Of a DNA stretch of 8,059 nt, positions 1 to 5,715 are shown piece by piece. The DNA lies in NCBI GenBank assembly GCA_022616395.1, contig JAKEEV010000705.1, positions 1-8,059 on the forward strand, written 5' to 3'. This stretch comes from Planctomycetia bacterium (GTDB taxonomy: Bacteria > Planctomycetota > Planctomycetia > Gemmatales > Gemmataceae). The position numbers were made by a program, and so were the translations under genes. The notes below the pieces were generated by a model. That model had not been told where the DNA came from. It saw only the letters and a program-made list of their open reading frames with translations, and searched no databases. How positions within the stretch are numbered: the first letter of the stretch is position 1; each line of letters starts with the position of its first letter.

Positions 1-717
1 ATGCCGCTCGTCGGTCCGGTCAAACCCGTTAGCCCAGAACCGCCAAGTCCTCATCCGCTCCCTCCGCCCGCGCCAGTGGGGATCGAAATGAAGAAGACAG
101 GCTGGCAACCCAACGGCAAGATCCGCGTCCCGAACGTGACCGAGCCGGACATGCTCGAGCCTCAGGACATGACACGCCGCCTGCTCTACTTGGCGGAAAC
201 CACCGAGGCGCTGAAGAAAGATACCGACACCGTGACGGCGTTCGCCACCGACCGGGCGATGGTTCTCGGTACGGCGATGGATGGTGTGTTCCATCGTCGA
301 TTCGTGCAGATCGGCGGGCCGGAAGTGGCTCTCGGCCCGCCACAGGGAAGGATTTCACCAGCGACAATCGAGGCGTTCGCCATTCAGCGCATCCGAGCCA
401 CGGTGAACCCAACGCCTCCGCTCATCGTCCGCGAATACGCAGCCCCGCGACCATCGCTTCCGCCATTGCCCAACGCGGCCGATTCGCCAGACACAATCCT
501 TTGGCAGCCCATCATCGTGCTACCCACCGATGGCAAGACGACGATCCCCTTTTCGCTCGGCAACGCCAAGGGCGGCTATCAGGTTGTCGTTGCCGGTCAC
601 ACACCAGACGGCAGGCTCGGCGCGTATCGCGAAATCATCCCCGTTGTGCCGCCAAAAACGGTTCTGCCGACTGCTCCGCTCACGCCGGTTGCACCTCCTC
701 CTCAACCTCTGCCGTAA
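1..717 (+). CDS. C-terminal part of a probable large secreted protein with an alpha-2-macroglobulin-like motif (5' partial)
   Basis: The frame is open from the first base of the window to a TAA at 715-717, giving 238 residues. An ATG lies at base 1, but no upstream sequence is visible and there is no signal peptide, so this is probably the tail of a longer protein. The first 28 residues are proline-rich and linker-like. Residues 144-151 read REYAAPRP. Residues 164-173 read DTILWQPIIV, followed by DGKTTIPF, and residues 199-208 read GHTPDGRLGA. This D-T-x-x-W-x-P ... DGK pattern resembles the segment of alpha-2-macroglobulin-like proteins in which a beta-sandwich strand is followed by 'DGK(A/T)'. 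Long planctomycetal proteins often end this way; that is recalled family knowledge, not a search result. The last 20 residues are again proline-rich. The reading frame is convincing, but the family assignment is tentative. If the ATG at 1 were the true start, this would be a short hypothetical protein. Confidence 0.6.
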   Translation: MPLVGPVKPVSPEPPSPHPLPPPAPVGIEMKKTGWQPNGKIRVPNVTEPDMLEPQDMTRRLLYLAETTEALKKDTDTVTAFATDRAMVLGTAMDGVFHRRFVQIGGPEVALGPPQGRISPATIEAFAIQRIRATVNPTPPLIVREYAAPRPSLPPLPNAADSPDTILWQPIIVLPTDGKTTIPFSLGNAKGGYQVVVAGHTPDGRLGAYREIIPVVPPKTVLPTAPLTPVAPPPQPLP

Positions 718-798
718 CGAAAGCACTTCATCCAACCTTCCACGCACCCCGCGGTGAGCGCTTCGCTCTTCGCGCGCCGATGCGTGTATTTGGTCATT

Positions 799-917
799 GG
801 TCATTGGTCATTAGTCATTAGTCATTGGTCATTGGTTCGGTCTCTGGCATCCTCCGAACGATCCCTGACAGCAAACCGGACCAATGACCAACGACCAATG
901 ACCAATGACCAATGACC
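799..917. repeat. Long inverted repeat made of GGTCATT/AATGACC heptamers
   Basis: The left arm carries tandem 7-bp units from 792 to 833: GGTCATT three times, AGTCATT twice, then GGTCATT. The right arm, 883-917, carries five complementary units, AATGACC with one AACGACC variant. Pairing 799-840 with 876-917 gives a 42-bp stem with three mismatches and one G-T pair around a 35-nt loop. The right arm ends 5 nt before the Shine-Dalgarno sequence of the next gene, so the hairpin would lie in its leader or terminate the gene before it. From memory, the unit is a rotation of TTGGTCA, the heptamer of an STRR family in filamentous cyanobacteria. Confidence 0.9.
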
Positions 918-922
918 AACAC

Positions 923-927
923 GGAGG
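923..927 (+). promoter_or_regulatory. Ribosome binding site of the TIGR03000 gene
   Basis: GGAGG lies 9 nt upstream of the ATG at 937. It fixes that ATG as the start and sits just outside the heptamer inverted repeat, so a folded hairpin would leave it free. Confidence 0.8.
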
Positions 928-936
928 AACCGCATC

Positions 937-1719
937 ATGCTCTACCGCGGGCTGTGGTCGATGATTCTGGTGTGTGTATTCCTGCCGGGTGTGGGGCACG
1001 CGCAGCACAAGCATATCCACGGGGGATACGGCCACGGTCCGCGTGTCGCTCCTGAATGGAGTTATCCCAACCTCTCCGGTGGCCCGTTCATCGCGTATGC
1101 CGGCCCTCCTCCGTTCTCCGGGTTCGGTTATCCTGGCTACGGCTATCCCGGTTTCGGCTACCCCGGCTATTACTGGCCCGGCTACTTCGGTTACTCCGGC
1201 CGCGCGGGGAGTTCGTGGTCGAACGGATTGAGCCTTTACGGTCCGCCGGTGCCGACCTACGCCCCACTGCCGGGCGTCTTCGGCAACGATGATCTTGTGC
1301 GTCAGTGGAAAGCAGTCGTTGCACCGGGCTTCGCCGGTTACAACATCATCGGCATCTACTCCCCGTATCCGCGTGCCCGACGGCCAACCGTCGCCGTGTG
1401 GCCCGTGGTGGAATCGATCACCACAGCGCCCGTAGCGCCAATCGAGCCAGCAAAGCAAGGGGGATGTCTCTTCCTTTCCGTGAAGCTTCCTCAGCCCGCG
1501 GCCGAAGTGCTCGTTGATGGCGTCAAGACCGTGCAGACCGGAACCGACCGCATCTTTGAATCGCCACCGCTCGAAGCCGGGCGAACTTACAAGTACACGC
1601 TCACGGCTCGGTGGGTGGAACGCGGAGAGGTGCTGGAAGTGACACGCATAGTCACCGGCACACCGGGCGAAGTCGTCCGCGTGGACTTCACCGCTCCGGT
1701 CGTGACAACGGGGAAGTAA
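937..1719 (+). CDS. Secreted Gly/Tyr/Pro-rich protein with C-terminal TIGR03000 domain
   Basis: This 260-residue protein starts with a Sec signal peptide: a short basic start, a hydrophobic core and a probable cleavage site after GHA at residue 22. The mature N-terminus is rich in His and Gly. Residues of about 55-92 form a low-complexity stretch with FGYPG, YGYPG, FGYPG and YYWPG units. The C-terminus, residues 178-254, matches the planctomycete-specific TIGR03000 domain: LFLSVKLP, VLVDGVKTVQTGT, FESPPLEAGRTYKYTL, then a strand ending in VVRVDF. The domain is a small predicted beta-sandwich of unknown function found on exported proteins. The gene stands alone, bracketed by two long inverted repeats, with its own ribosome binding site, and converges on the DUF1501 gene. 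A surface or envelope structural role is an inference. The Tyr/Gly/Pro segment could mediate self-association, but nothing in the sequence proves this. Confidence 0.88.
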   Translation: MLYRGLWSMILVCVFLPGVGHAQHKHIHGGYGHGPRVAPEWSYPNLSGGPFIAYAGPPPFSGFGYPGYGYPGFGYPGYYWPGYFGYSGRAGSSWSNGLSLYGPPVPTYAPLPGVFGNDDLVRQWKAVVAPGFAGYNIIGIYSPYPRARRPTVAVWPVVESITTAPVAPIEPAKQGGCLFLSVKLPQPAAEVLVDGVKTVQTGTDRIFESPPLEAGRTYKYTLTARWVERGEVLEVTRIVTGTPGEVVRVDFTAPVVTTGK

Positions 1720-1724
1720 GAGAG

Positions 1725-1842
1725 GAATAGCCACAAAAAAGCACAAAAAGCACAAAGGAAGACAGAAAACAGAAGATGATTTGAACTCTCCTTCTGTATC
1801 TTGGTTTTCTTTTGTGCCCTTTGTGCTTGTTTGTGGCCATTC
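1725..1842. terminator. A-rich long inverted repeat between convergent genes, probable bidirectional terminator
   Basis: The arm at 1725-1775 (GAATAGCCACAAA, then two AGCACAAA-like units, ending in ACAGAAG) is the imperfect reverse complement of 1791-1842. About 40 of 51 positions match with one gap, and the loop is 15 nt. It begins 5 nt after the stop of the TIGR03000 gene and ends 11 nt before the stop end of the DUF1501 gene. One side carries A-runs and the other T-runs on either strand. Termination in both directions is inferred from position and structure. It may equally be a copy of a dispersed repeat that happens to serve this role. Confidence 0.75.
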
Positions 1843-1853
1843 TGGCTTCTGCT

Positions 1854-3281
1854 TCACGCCAGAACCTTCTCGACCAGTTCGCCATGAACATCGGTCAGGC
1901 GCATGTCGCGGCCGCCGAAACGATATGTCAGCTTCTTGTGGTCGAAGCCAAGCAAGTGCAGAGCGGTTGCGTGTAAGTCGTGGACTTGCACCTTGTCCTT
2001 GATCGCGTGATAGCCGAACTCATCGGTCTCGCCGACCACAACTCCCCCCTTCACGCCTCCACCCGCCAGCCACATCGAGAAGCCGTAAGGGTTGTGGTCG
2101 CGGCCATCGCTTCCTTGGGCGACCGGAGTTCGGCCAAACTCGCCTCCCCAGATCACCAGAGTCTCTTTGAGTAAGCCGCGACGCTTCAGATCGGTGAGCA
2201 GAGCCGCGATGGGCTTGTCCACCGCCCGCGCGTTGTCCTCGTGGCCCTTCTTCAAGTTGGAATGCTGATCCCAGCGGTCGTGGCCGAGGTTCTGGCAAAG
2301 CAACTCAACAAAGCGCACCCCGCGTTCGATGAGTCTGCGCGCGAGGAGGCACTGCCGGCCGAATGTCTCCGTCTTCTTGTCATCGAGGCCGTAGAGCTTT
2401 TTCGTTTCGTCTGTTTCCTTCGAGAGGTCGGCCAGTTCCGGCACCGCCTTCTGCATTCGGAAAGCAAGTTCGTAGTTGGCAATCGCGGCTTCGAGCGCAT
2501 CCGCATCACCCCCGCCCTTGCGGGCGAGGTTCGCCGAGTCGAGCTTGCGAAGCAGGTCGCGTTTGGCTTTTTGGGTCTTTGCGCTCTCGCCGGTGGGTGG
2601 TGTGATGTCCGCGACTGGGTGCGCGCCGTGACGGAAGAGCGAACCTTGATTCGCGGCCGGTAGGAAGCCATTGCCGAAGCAATCGATTCCGCCCGGCGGG
2701 ATCATTCCGCTTCCAAGCACGATGAAGCCGGGCAAGTCGCGGCTCTCGCTGCCCAATCCGTAAGTGACCCACGAGCCGAAGCTCGGTCGCCCCTGCTGGC
2801 CGTGGCCGCTGTGCCAGAAATAGTTCGCGTTGGTGTGTTCGGAGAAGTTGGAGACCATCGAGCGGATCACCGCGAGGTCATCCGCGCATTCGCCGACGTG
2901 CGGGAACAGATCGCTGACCGGCAAGCCGCACTCGCCGTACTTCTTGAACTTCCACGGGCTGGCGAGCGTGTTGCCGATGTTGTTGAACTGAGTCGGTTCG
3001 ACCTTCGCGGGGAAGGGTTTGCCGTGGAACTTGTCGAGCGCGGGCTTGGGGTCGAAGGTATCGACTTGGCTCGGCCCGCCGTCCATGAACAGGAAGATGA
3101 CGGACTTCGCCTTCGGCGCGAAGTGTGGTTTTTTGGGCGCGAAGGGATCGGGCGAGCCGGGCACGTTCGCCGGTTTCTCGCTGGCGCGTCCGTCTTCAGC
3201 AAGAAGCGCCGCGAGCGCGGCCGCTCCGAACCCATTGGCGGTTCGGAGCAGCAACTCGCGGCGCGAAAGTCGACGAAACAT
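1854..3281 (-). CDS. DUF1501 domain-containing protein, Tat-exported, alkaline-phosphatase/sulfatase-like fold
   Basis: This 475-residue protein starts with a twin-arginine signal, SRRELLLRTANGFG followed by an alanine-rich hydrophobic core (residues 6-28), so it should be exported folded, probably with bound metal. Family landmarks appear in order: FLFMDGGPSQVDTFDPKP at about 63-80, SEHTNANYFWHSGH at about 147-160, RRLIERGVRFVELL past the middle, WGGEFGRTP followed by GRDHNP in the last quarter, and VHDLHATALHLLGFDH near the end. These Asp and His clusters are the likely metal ligands by analogy with the alkaline phosphatase superfamily; the substrate of DUF1501 proteins is unknown. The length is normal for the family and nothing looks broken. 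GAAGGA, 9 nt before the ATG, supports the start. The gene begins 17 nt after a DUF1559-type gene, suggesting one transcript. DUF1501 genes usually sit beside PSD1/PSCyt1 (DUF1553/DUF1549) genes; none is visible here. Confidence 0.95.
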   Translation of the reverse strand: MFRRLSRRELLLRTANGFGAAALAALLAEDGRASEKPANVPGSPDPFAPKKPHFAPKAKSVIFLFMDGGPSQVDTFDPKPALDKFHGKPFPAKVEPTQFNNIGNTLASPWKFKKYGECGLPVSDLFPHVGECADDLAVIRSMVSNFSEHTNANYFWHSGHGQQGRPSFGSWVTYGLGSESRDLPGFIVLGSGMIPPGGIDCFGNGFLPAANQGSLFRHGAHPVADITPPTGESAKTQKAKRDLLRKLDSANLARKGGGDADALEAAIANYELAFRMQKAVPELADLSKETDETKKLYGLDDKKTETFGRQCLLARRLIERGVRFVELLCQNLGHDRWDQHSNLKKGHEDNARAVDKPIAALLTDLKRRGLLKETLVIWGGEFGRTPVAQGSDGRDHNPYGFSMWLAGGGVKGGVVVGETDEFGYHAIKDKVQVHDLHATALHLLGFDHKKLTYRFGGRDMRLTDVHGELVEKVLA

Positions 3282-3290
3282 GCGGATTGT

Positions 3291-3296
3291 TCCTTC
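3291..3296 (-). promoter_or_regulatory. Ribosome binding site of the DUF1501 gene
   Basis: On the minus strand GAAGGA lies 9 nt before the ATG ending at 3281. It falls in the 17-nt gap after the TAG of the upstream gene, which fits translation of a shared transcript. Confidence 0.7.
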
Positions 3297-3298
3297 GG

Positions 3299-5350
3299 CT
3301 AATCAATCACGGGCGGTACGATACCCTTTTTTCCACCGCCCTTCCCGTCCCCCTTCTCCTTGGGCATCGGGGCTTCCGGGAACGGGAATTTGCCGCCGGG
3401 TCCGGGGAACGGAACAGGCCCCGGCACATCCAGGTTGAACACTTCGCCTCCATTGCGAGTGACGGCGGCTTTCAGAGTTTGGGGCGACAGGTTGCCCAAA
3501 GCAAGCCAGCGCACCGAGCCATCGCCCATCGCCACGTTACATCCCATCTGCCCCGGCAGTGCAAGAATCGCGGGCGTGATGTCGTCGGTGAACTCAATGT
3601 CATCTGGCTTTGTCCAGATCACCGGCGCTCCTCCACCGATAATCATAATCGTGTTCGAGGTTCCGTCGGCGAACTGTGCCAGACTGAACTTCTTGTCGCG
3701 CTCGAACGCGGCCCCGTTGCCAACGAACACCTTGTAGCGCGTCTGGCCCACCGGGTCGGTGACCAGCGGGCTTGCGTAAATCTTGGGCATCTGCTCGATC
3801 AGCTTTTTGTTGTTCTCGCTGTCCCACGGTTCATCGAGCTTGAACTGCTTGTACAGAGCCTGTTGCTCGATGTACGGCAACAGGTGAACGCGCCAGCTTA
3901 ACCCACCGGGCTTGTTCGGTGCGCCCTGTGGTTGCAGCCAGGCGGGTTGCGGGAGCGTCCCCGTCGCGTCGTGGTGGAAATGCATCGCGAGGGCGAGCTG
4001 TTTGAGGTTGTTGCTATCCTGCATTCGGGCCGCGGATTCGCGGACCTTCTGAGTGGCGGGCAAGAGCAGCGCGAGCGATGCGGCCGCGGTCGTAGCGTAG
4101 AGCGAACTGACCGAGGGCACCTTCGGTGTGAGGATCACTTCACTCCCCTCACGCCGAAGCGGTGGATCGGCGAGCCACTCATCGAGTGAGTTAATTGATC
4201 CCAAGCCGACCAGCCCCATGATCGCTTCCGGCAGATCCTTGAACGGTCGCGGTTTCGGCTGGCCTTCCTTCCCCTTGAGCATCTTCTCCATCATTTCCTT
4301 GGGGCTGGGGCTTCCCGCGCTTGATTCGGTCAGCTTCTTGCGGGCAAACGCGGCCATGCCTCTCAGCGCCTTCTCGCCGGCTTCCGCTGCGGCTTCGTCC
4401 TTGTACTTCGCCCGGATGTCGAACTTGCTCTCCTCGCCCAGAGAGAATCCGATCGACATGGCCTCCGCCTTCAGCACCGTTTGAAGATCCTTCAGGACCG
4501 GTTTGAATTCCTCCGATTGAGTCTCGAAATCCTTCGGTGTGAATTCGAGCACGCCCATGTTGAGCGCTGCGACGATGTGTCGGCCGCCCTCGGCCGCTTG
4601 CTGGATCGCGGAGGCCAGCGGACCCTCCTTCTTGCCCATCTTGGTGAGGAATTGGCTGACCGAAGGGCCAGTGCCAAGCACAAGCACCGTGTCGCTGGGG
4701 AAGTAAGCCGCCACGCCCGCGTTCGCGTCCTCCCAATACTCCTTGTCGGCAACCTTCTTCGCCACCGCGGCCTTCAGGTGGGAAGAGCGGATCGCGGAGG
4801 CGTCGAAGGGCGTCTTGAATGTGAGGATGACCACCGCGCCCGTGTCACCCGTTGGCAACGGGAAGGGAGCATTGAGGAAGTTATCAGCCGGTGGTGGAGG
4901 CGGAGGAGGCGGCAGAGGTTGAACCTTCGGCTGGCCTCCCTTGCCTCCCTTACCTCCCTTCTTCGCTTGTGGCGGAGGTGGAGGAGGCGGAGGAGGAGGA
5001 AGTTTGATGAACACGACCGTCATGCGGTCGATGCTCGATGGTGCTGGCACGAAGCTCTCGTCGAGCGTCTTGAGCGCTTCCGGGCCGGCCTTCTCGACGA
5101 TCTTGCGGAACTCGGCGAAGTCCTCCGTGAGCCACATGTCGCGCAGGCGGATGTGAACGAACCCGGATGCATCCGCCGGGACCATGTTCAGTTCTTCCGC
5201 GGGGCCAAGTCGCGGGCCGCCGGGAATCCCGGCTTTCCCTCGCTTGAGAAGGTACACCGTCCCCGCGCCGACCGCGCCGCCGAACAACAAGCCGATCAGC
5301 AACATGACGGCAGCTCGCCCACCGTGCCGTTTCAACAACCCGCGAAACAT
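3299..5350 (-). CDS. Membrane-anchored DUF1559-type protein with polyproline/Gly-Lys insert
   Basis: The start at 5350 gives 683 residues. It is preferred over the frame's upstream ATG at 5470 because GGAG sits 7 nt before it, a transmembrane helix follows at once (residues 13-35), and the 40 extra residues would be translated across a terminator hairpin. After the helix comes an uncharacterised extracytoplasmic domain opening with LNMVPADASGFVHIRL. Residues 118-127 are ten prolines and 147-154 eight more, separated by a linker with KKGGKGGKGG. At about 414-450 lies a pilin-like segment, SLALLLPATQKVRES, then SNNLKQLALAMHFHHD, the hallmark of the DUF1559 (SBP_bac_10) family. The core ALYKQFKLDEPWDSENN follows near 495, and MGDGSVRWL, the H-x9-DG-type motif, near 605. 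The tail is Pro/Gly/Lys-rich. It is paralogous to the protein at 5716-7335 and probably co-transcribed with DUF1501. Its function is unknown; a surface or periplasmic role is inferred. Confidence 0.92.
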   Translation of the reverse strand: MFRGLLKRHGGRAAVMLLIGLLFGGAVGAGTVYLLKRGKAGIPGGPRLGPAEELNMVPADASGFVHIRLRDMWLTEDFAEFRKIVEKAGPEALKTLDESFVPAPSSIDRMTVVFIKLPPPPPPPPPPQAKKGGKGGKGGQPKVQPLPPPPPPPPADNFLNAPFPLPTGDTGAVVILTFKTPFDASAIRSSHLKAAVAKKVADKEYWEDANAGVAAYFPSDTVLVLGTGPSVSQFLTKMGKKEGPLASAIQQAAEGGRHIVAALNMGVLEFTPKDFETQSEEFKPVLKDLQTVLKAEAMSIGFSLGEESKFDIRAKYKDEAAAEAGEKALRGMAAFARKKLTESSAGSPSPKEMMEKMLKGKEGQPKPRPFKDLPEAIMGLVGLGSINSLDEWLADPPLRREGSEVILTPKVPSVSSLYATTAAASLALLLPATQKVRESAARMQDSNNLKQLALAMHFHHDATGTLPQPAWLQPQGAPNKPGGLSWRVHLLPYIEQQALYKQFKLDEPWDSENNKKLIEQMPKIYASPLVTDPVGQTRYKVFVGNGAAFERDKKFSLAQFADGTSNTIMIIGGGAPVIWTKPDDIEFTDDITPAILALPGQMGCNVAMGDGSVRWLALGNLSPQTLKAAVTRNGGEVFNLDVPGPVPFPGPGGKFPFPEAPMPKEKGDGKGGGKKGIVPPVID
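4889..4999 (-). repeat. Two polyproline tracts flanking a Gly-Lys linker, within the DUF1559-type gene
   Basis: Minus-strand codons at 4970-4999 are ten prolines in a row (CCT, CCG and CCA mixed), and those at 4889-4912 are eight. The linker between them encodes QAKK, three GG pairs each spaced by Lys or followed by Gln, then PKVQPLP. The paralogue at 5716-7335 has only a short loop here (IPKLKMPADAQ), so the block is an insertion. Runs of this kind stall ribosomes and normally need elongation factor P. Confidence 0.9.
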
Positions 5351-5351
5351 G

Positions 5352-5363
5352 GTGGAACTCCAC
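5352..5363 (-). promoter_or_regulatory. Ribosome binding site inside a short palindrome, upstream of the polyproline gene
   Basis: The palindrome GTGGA-AC-TCCAC spans 5352-5363 and contains the minus-strand GGAG (5358-5361), 7 nt before the ATG at 5350. The GGAG decides the start. The 5-bp stem with a 2-nt loop is too small to be sure of, but pairing would hide the ribosome binding site. Confidence 0.5.
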
Positions 5364-5384
5364 AACAGGGGAATGTGGTTGCCA

Positions 5385-5421
5385 GATAAAACAAAGCCCG
5401 TGGGCAGTTGCCCACGGGCTT
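5385..5421 (-). terminator. Intrinsic terminator (or attenuator) facing the minus strand
   Basis: Bases 5394-5406 and 5409-5421 form a perfect 13-bp inverted repeat (AAGCCCGTGGGCA and its complement), 2 nt apart. On the minus strand it is followed at once by TTTGTTTTATC, a classic intrinsic terminator tail; no T-run follows on the plus strand. The tail ends about 35 nt before the ATG at 5350 and nearly 300 nt after the stop of the upstream minus-strand gene. It therefore either ends that gene's transcript late or acts as an attenuator in the leader of the next gene. Confidence 0.85.
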
Positions 5422-5509
5422 GCCTGGGAATGAGTGTACCCGAAGCGGAGCGTCTTGCAAAGTAGCCCACTGCTGTGAGGTGCAGTAATCGTTTCTGGCA
5501 CTGAAGACA

Positions 5510-5583
5510 ACCCAGCCGGCGTTAGCCGGCTGGGTCAAACCTCGCCAAAGCCCCGTCGAACCGCCGGCGTGAGCCGGCTGGGT
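5510..5583. repeat. Pair of GCCGGC palindromic repeat units
   Basis: The 21-bp unit GCCGGCGTTAGCCGGCTGGGT at 5515-5535 recurs at 5563-5583 with one change (GTTA to GTGA). The first copy extends to a perfect 11-bp stem, 5510-5520 with 5525-5535, around a GTTA loop; the second forms a 6-bp stem. They lie 48 bp apart in direct orientation, like a REP-type doublet. I recall similar GCCGGC...GCCGGC elements as recurrent in Gemmata-type genomes, but cannot test this here. Confidence 0.8.
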
Positions 5584-5649
5584 GAATCGCGCCCAACGCC
5601 AACATCCATTACCACACCCACTGCTGTGCGGCGGATTCTGGAGTGTGGT

Positions 5650-5668
5650 CCGCTCGCTCCGCGAGCGG
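5650..5668. repeat. Short palindrome CCGCTCG-N5-CGAGCGG
   Basis: A perfect 7-bp inverted repeat around CTCCG lies 48 nt downstream of the stop of the gene at 5716-7335. No T-run follows directly on either strand, so it is a weak terminator candidate and may be a third dispersed palindrome in this gap. Confidence 0.6.
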
Positions 5669-5694
5669 TTCGCCAAGAATTGCTCAGTCTCTCT

Positions 5695-5712
5695 TTTCTT
5701 CTCACGAAGAAA
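5695..5712. terminator. Weak hairpin just after the second DUF1559-type gene
   Basis: TTTCTTC-TCAC-GAAGAAA forms a perfect 7-bp stem with a 4-nt loop, 3 nt past the TGA at 5716-5718. The stem has only two G-C pairs and no clear T-tail, so it may protect the 3' end of the mRNA rather than terminate it. Confidence 0.3.
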
Positions 5713-5715
5713 CAC

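Noticed and set aside
792..917. A CRISPR array
   Set aside because: The units are 7 bp, directly abutting and without spacers, and no cas gene is present.
799..1842. A composite mobile element ended by the two inverted repeats
   Set aside because: The two repeats are unrelated in sequence, there is no transposase and no target-site duplication can be seen.
829..1857. A 342-codon minus-strand open frame opposite the TIGR03000 gene
   Set aside because: It reads through both inverted repeats (giving repetitive WSLVIGH-like and FFVAIPLL-like peptides) and lies antisense to a gene with a signal peptide, recognised domain and ribosome binding site. It is a shadow.
3125..3901. A 258-codon plus-strand open frame across the junction of the two minus-strand genes
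   Set aside because: It is antisense to two well-supported genes and has no recognisable domain.
4481..5389. A 302-codon plus-strand open frame opposite the polyproline gene
   Set aside because: Its composition is arginine-heavy with long RR runs, as expected when polyproline codons are read in reverse; no signal, domain or ribosome binding site supports it.
5351..5470. A 40-residue N-terminal extension of the polyproline protein from the upstream ATG
   Set aside because: It would be translated through the terminator hairpin, has no ribosome binding site and would push the transmembrane helix inward. The ATG at 5350 is better placed.
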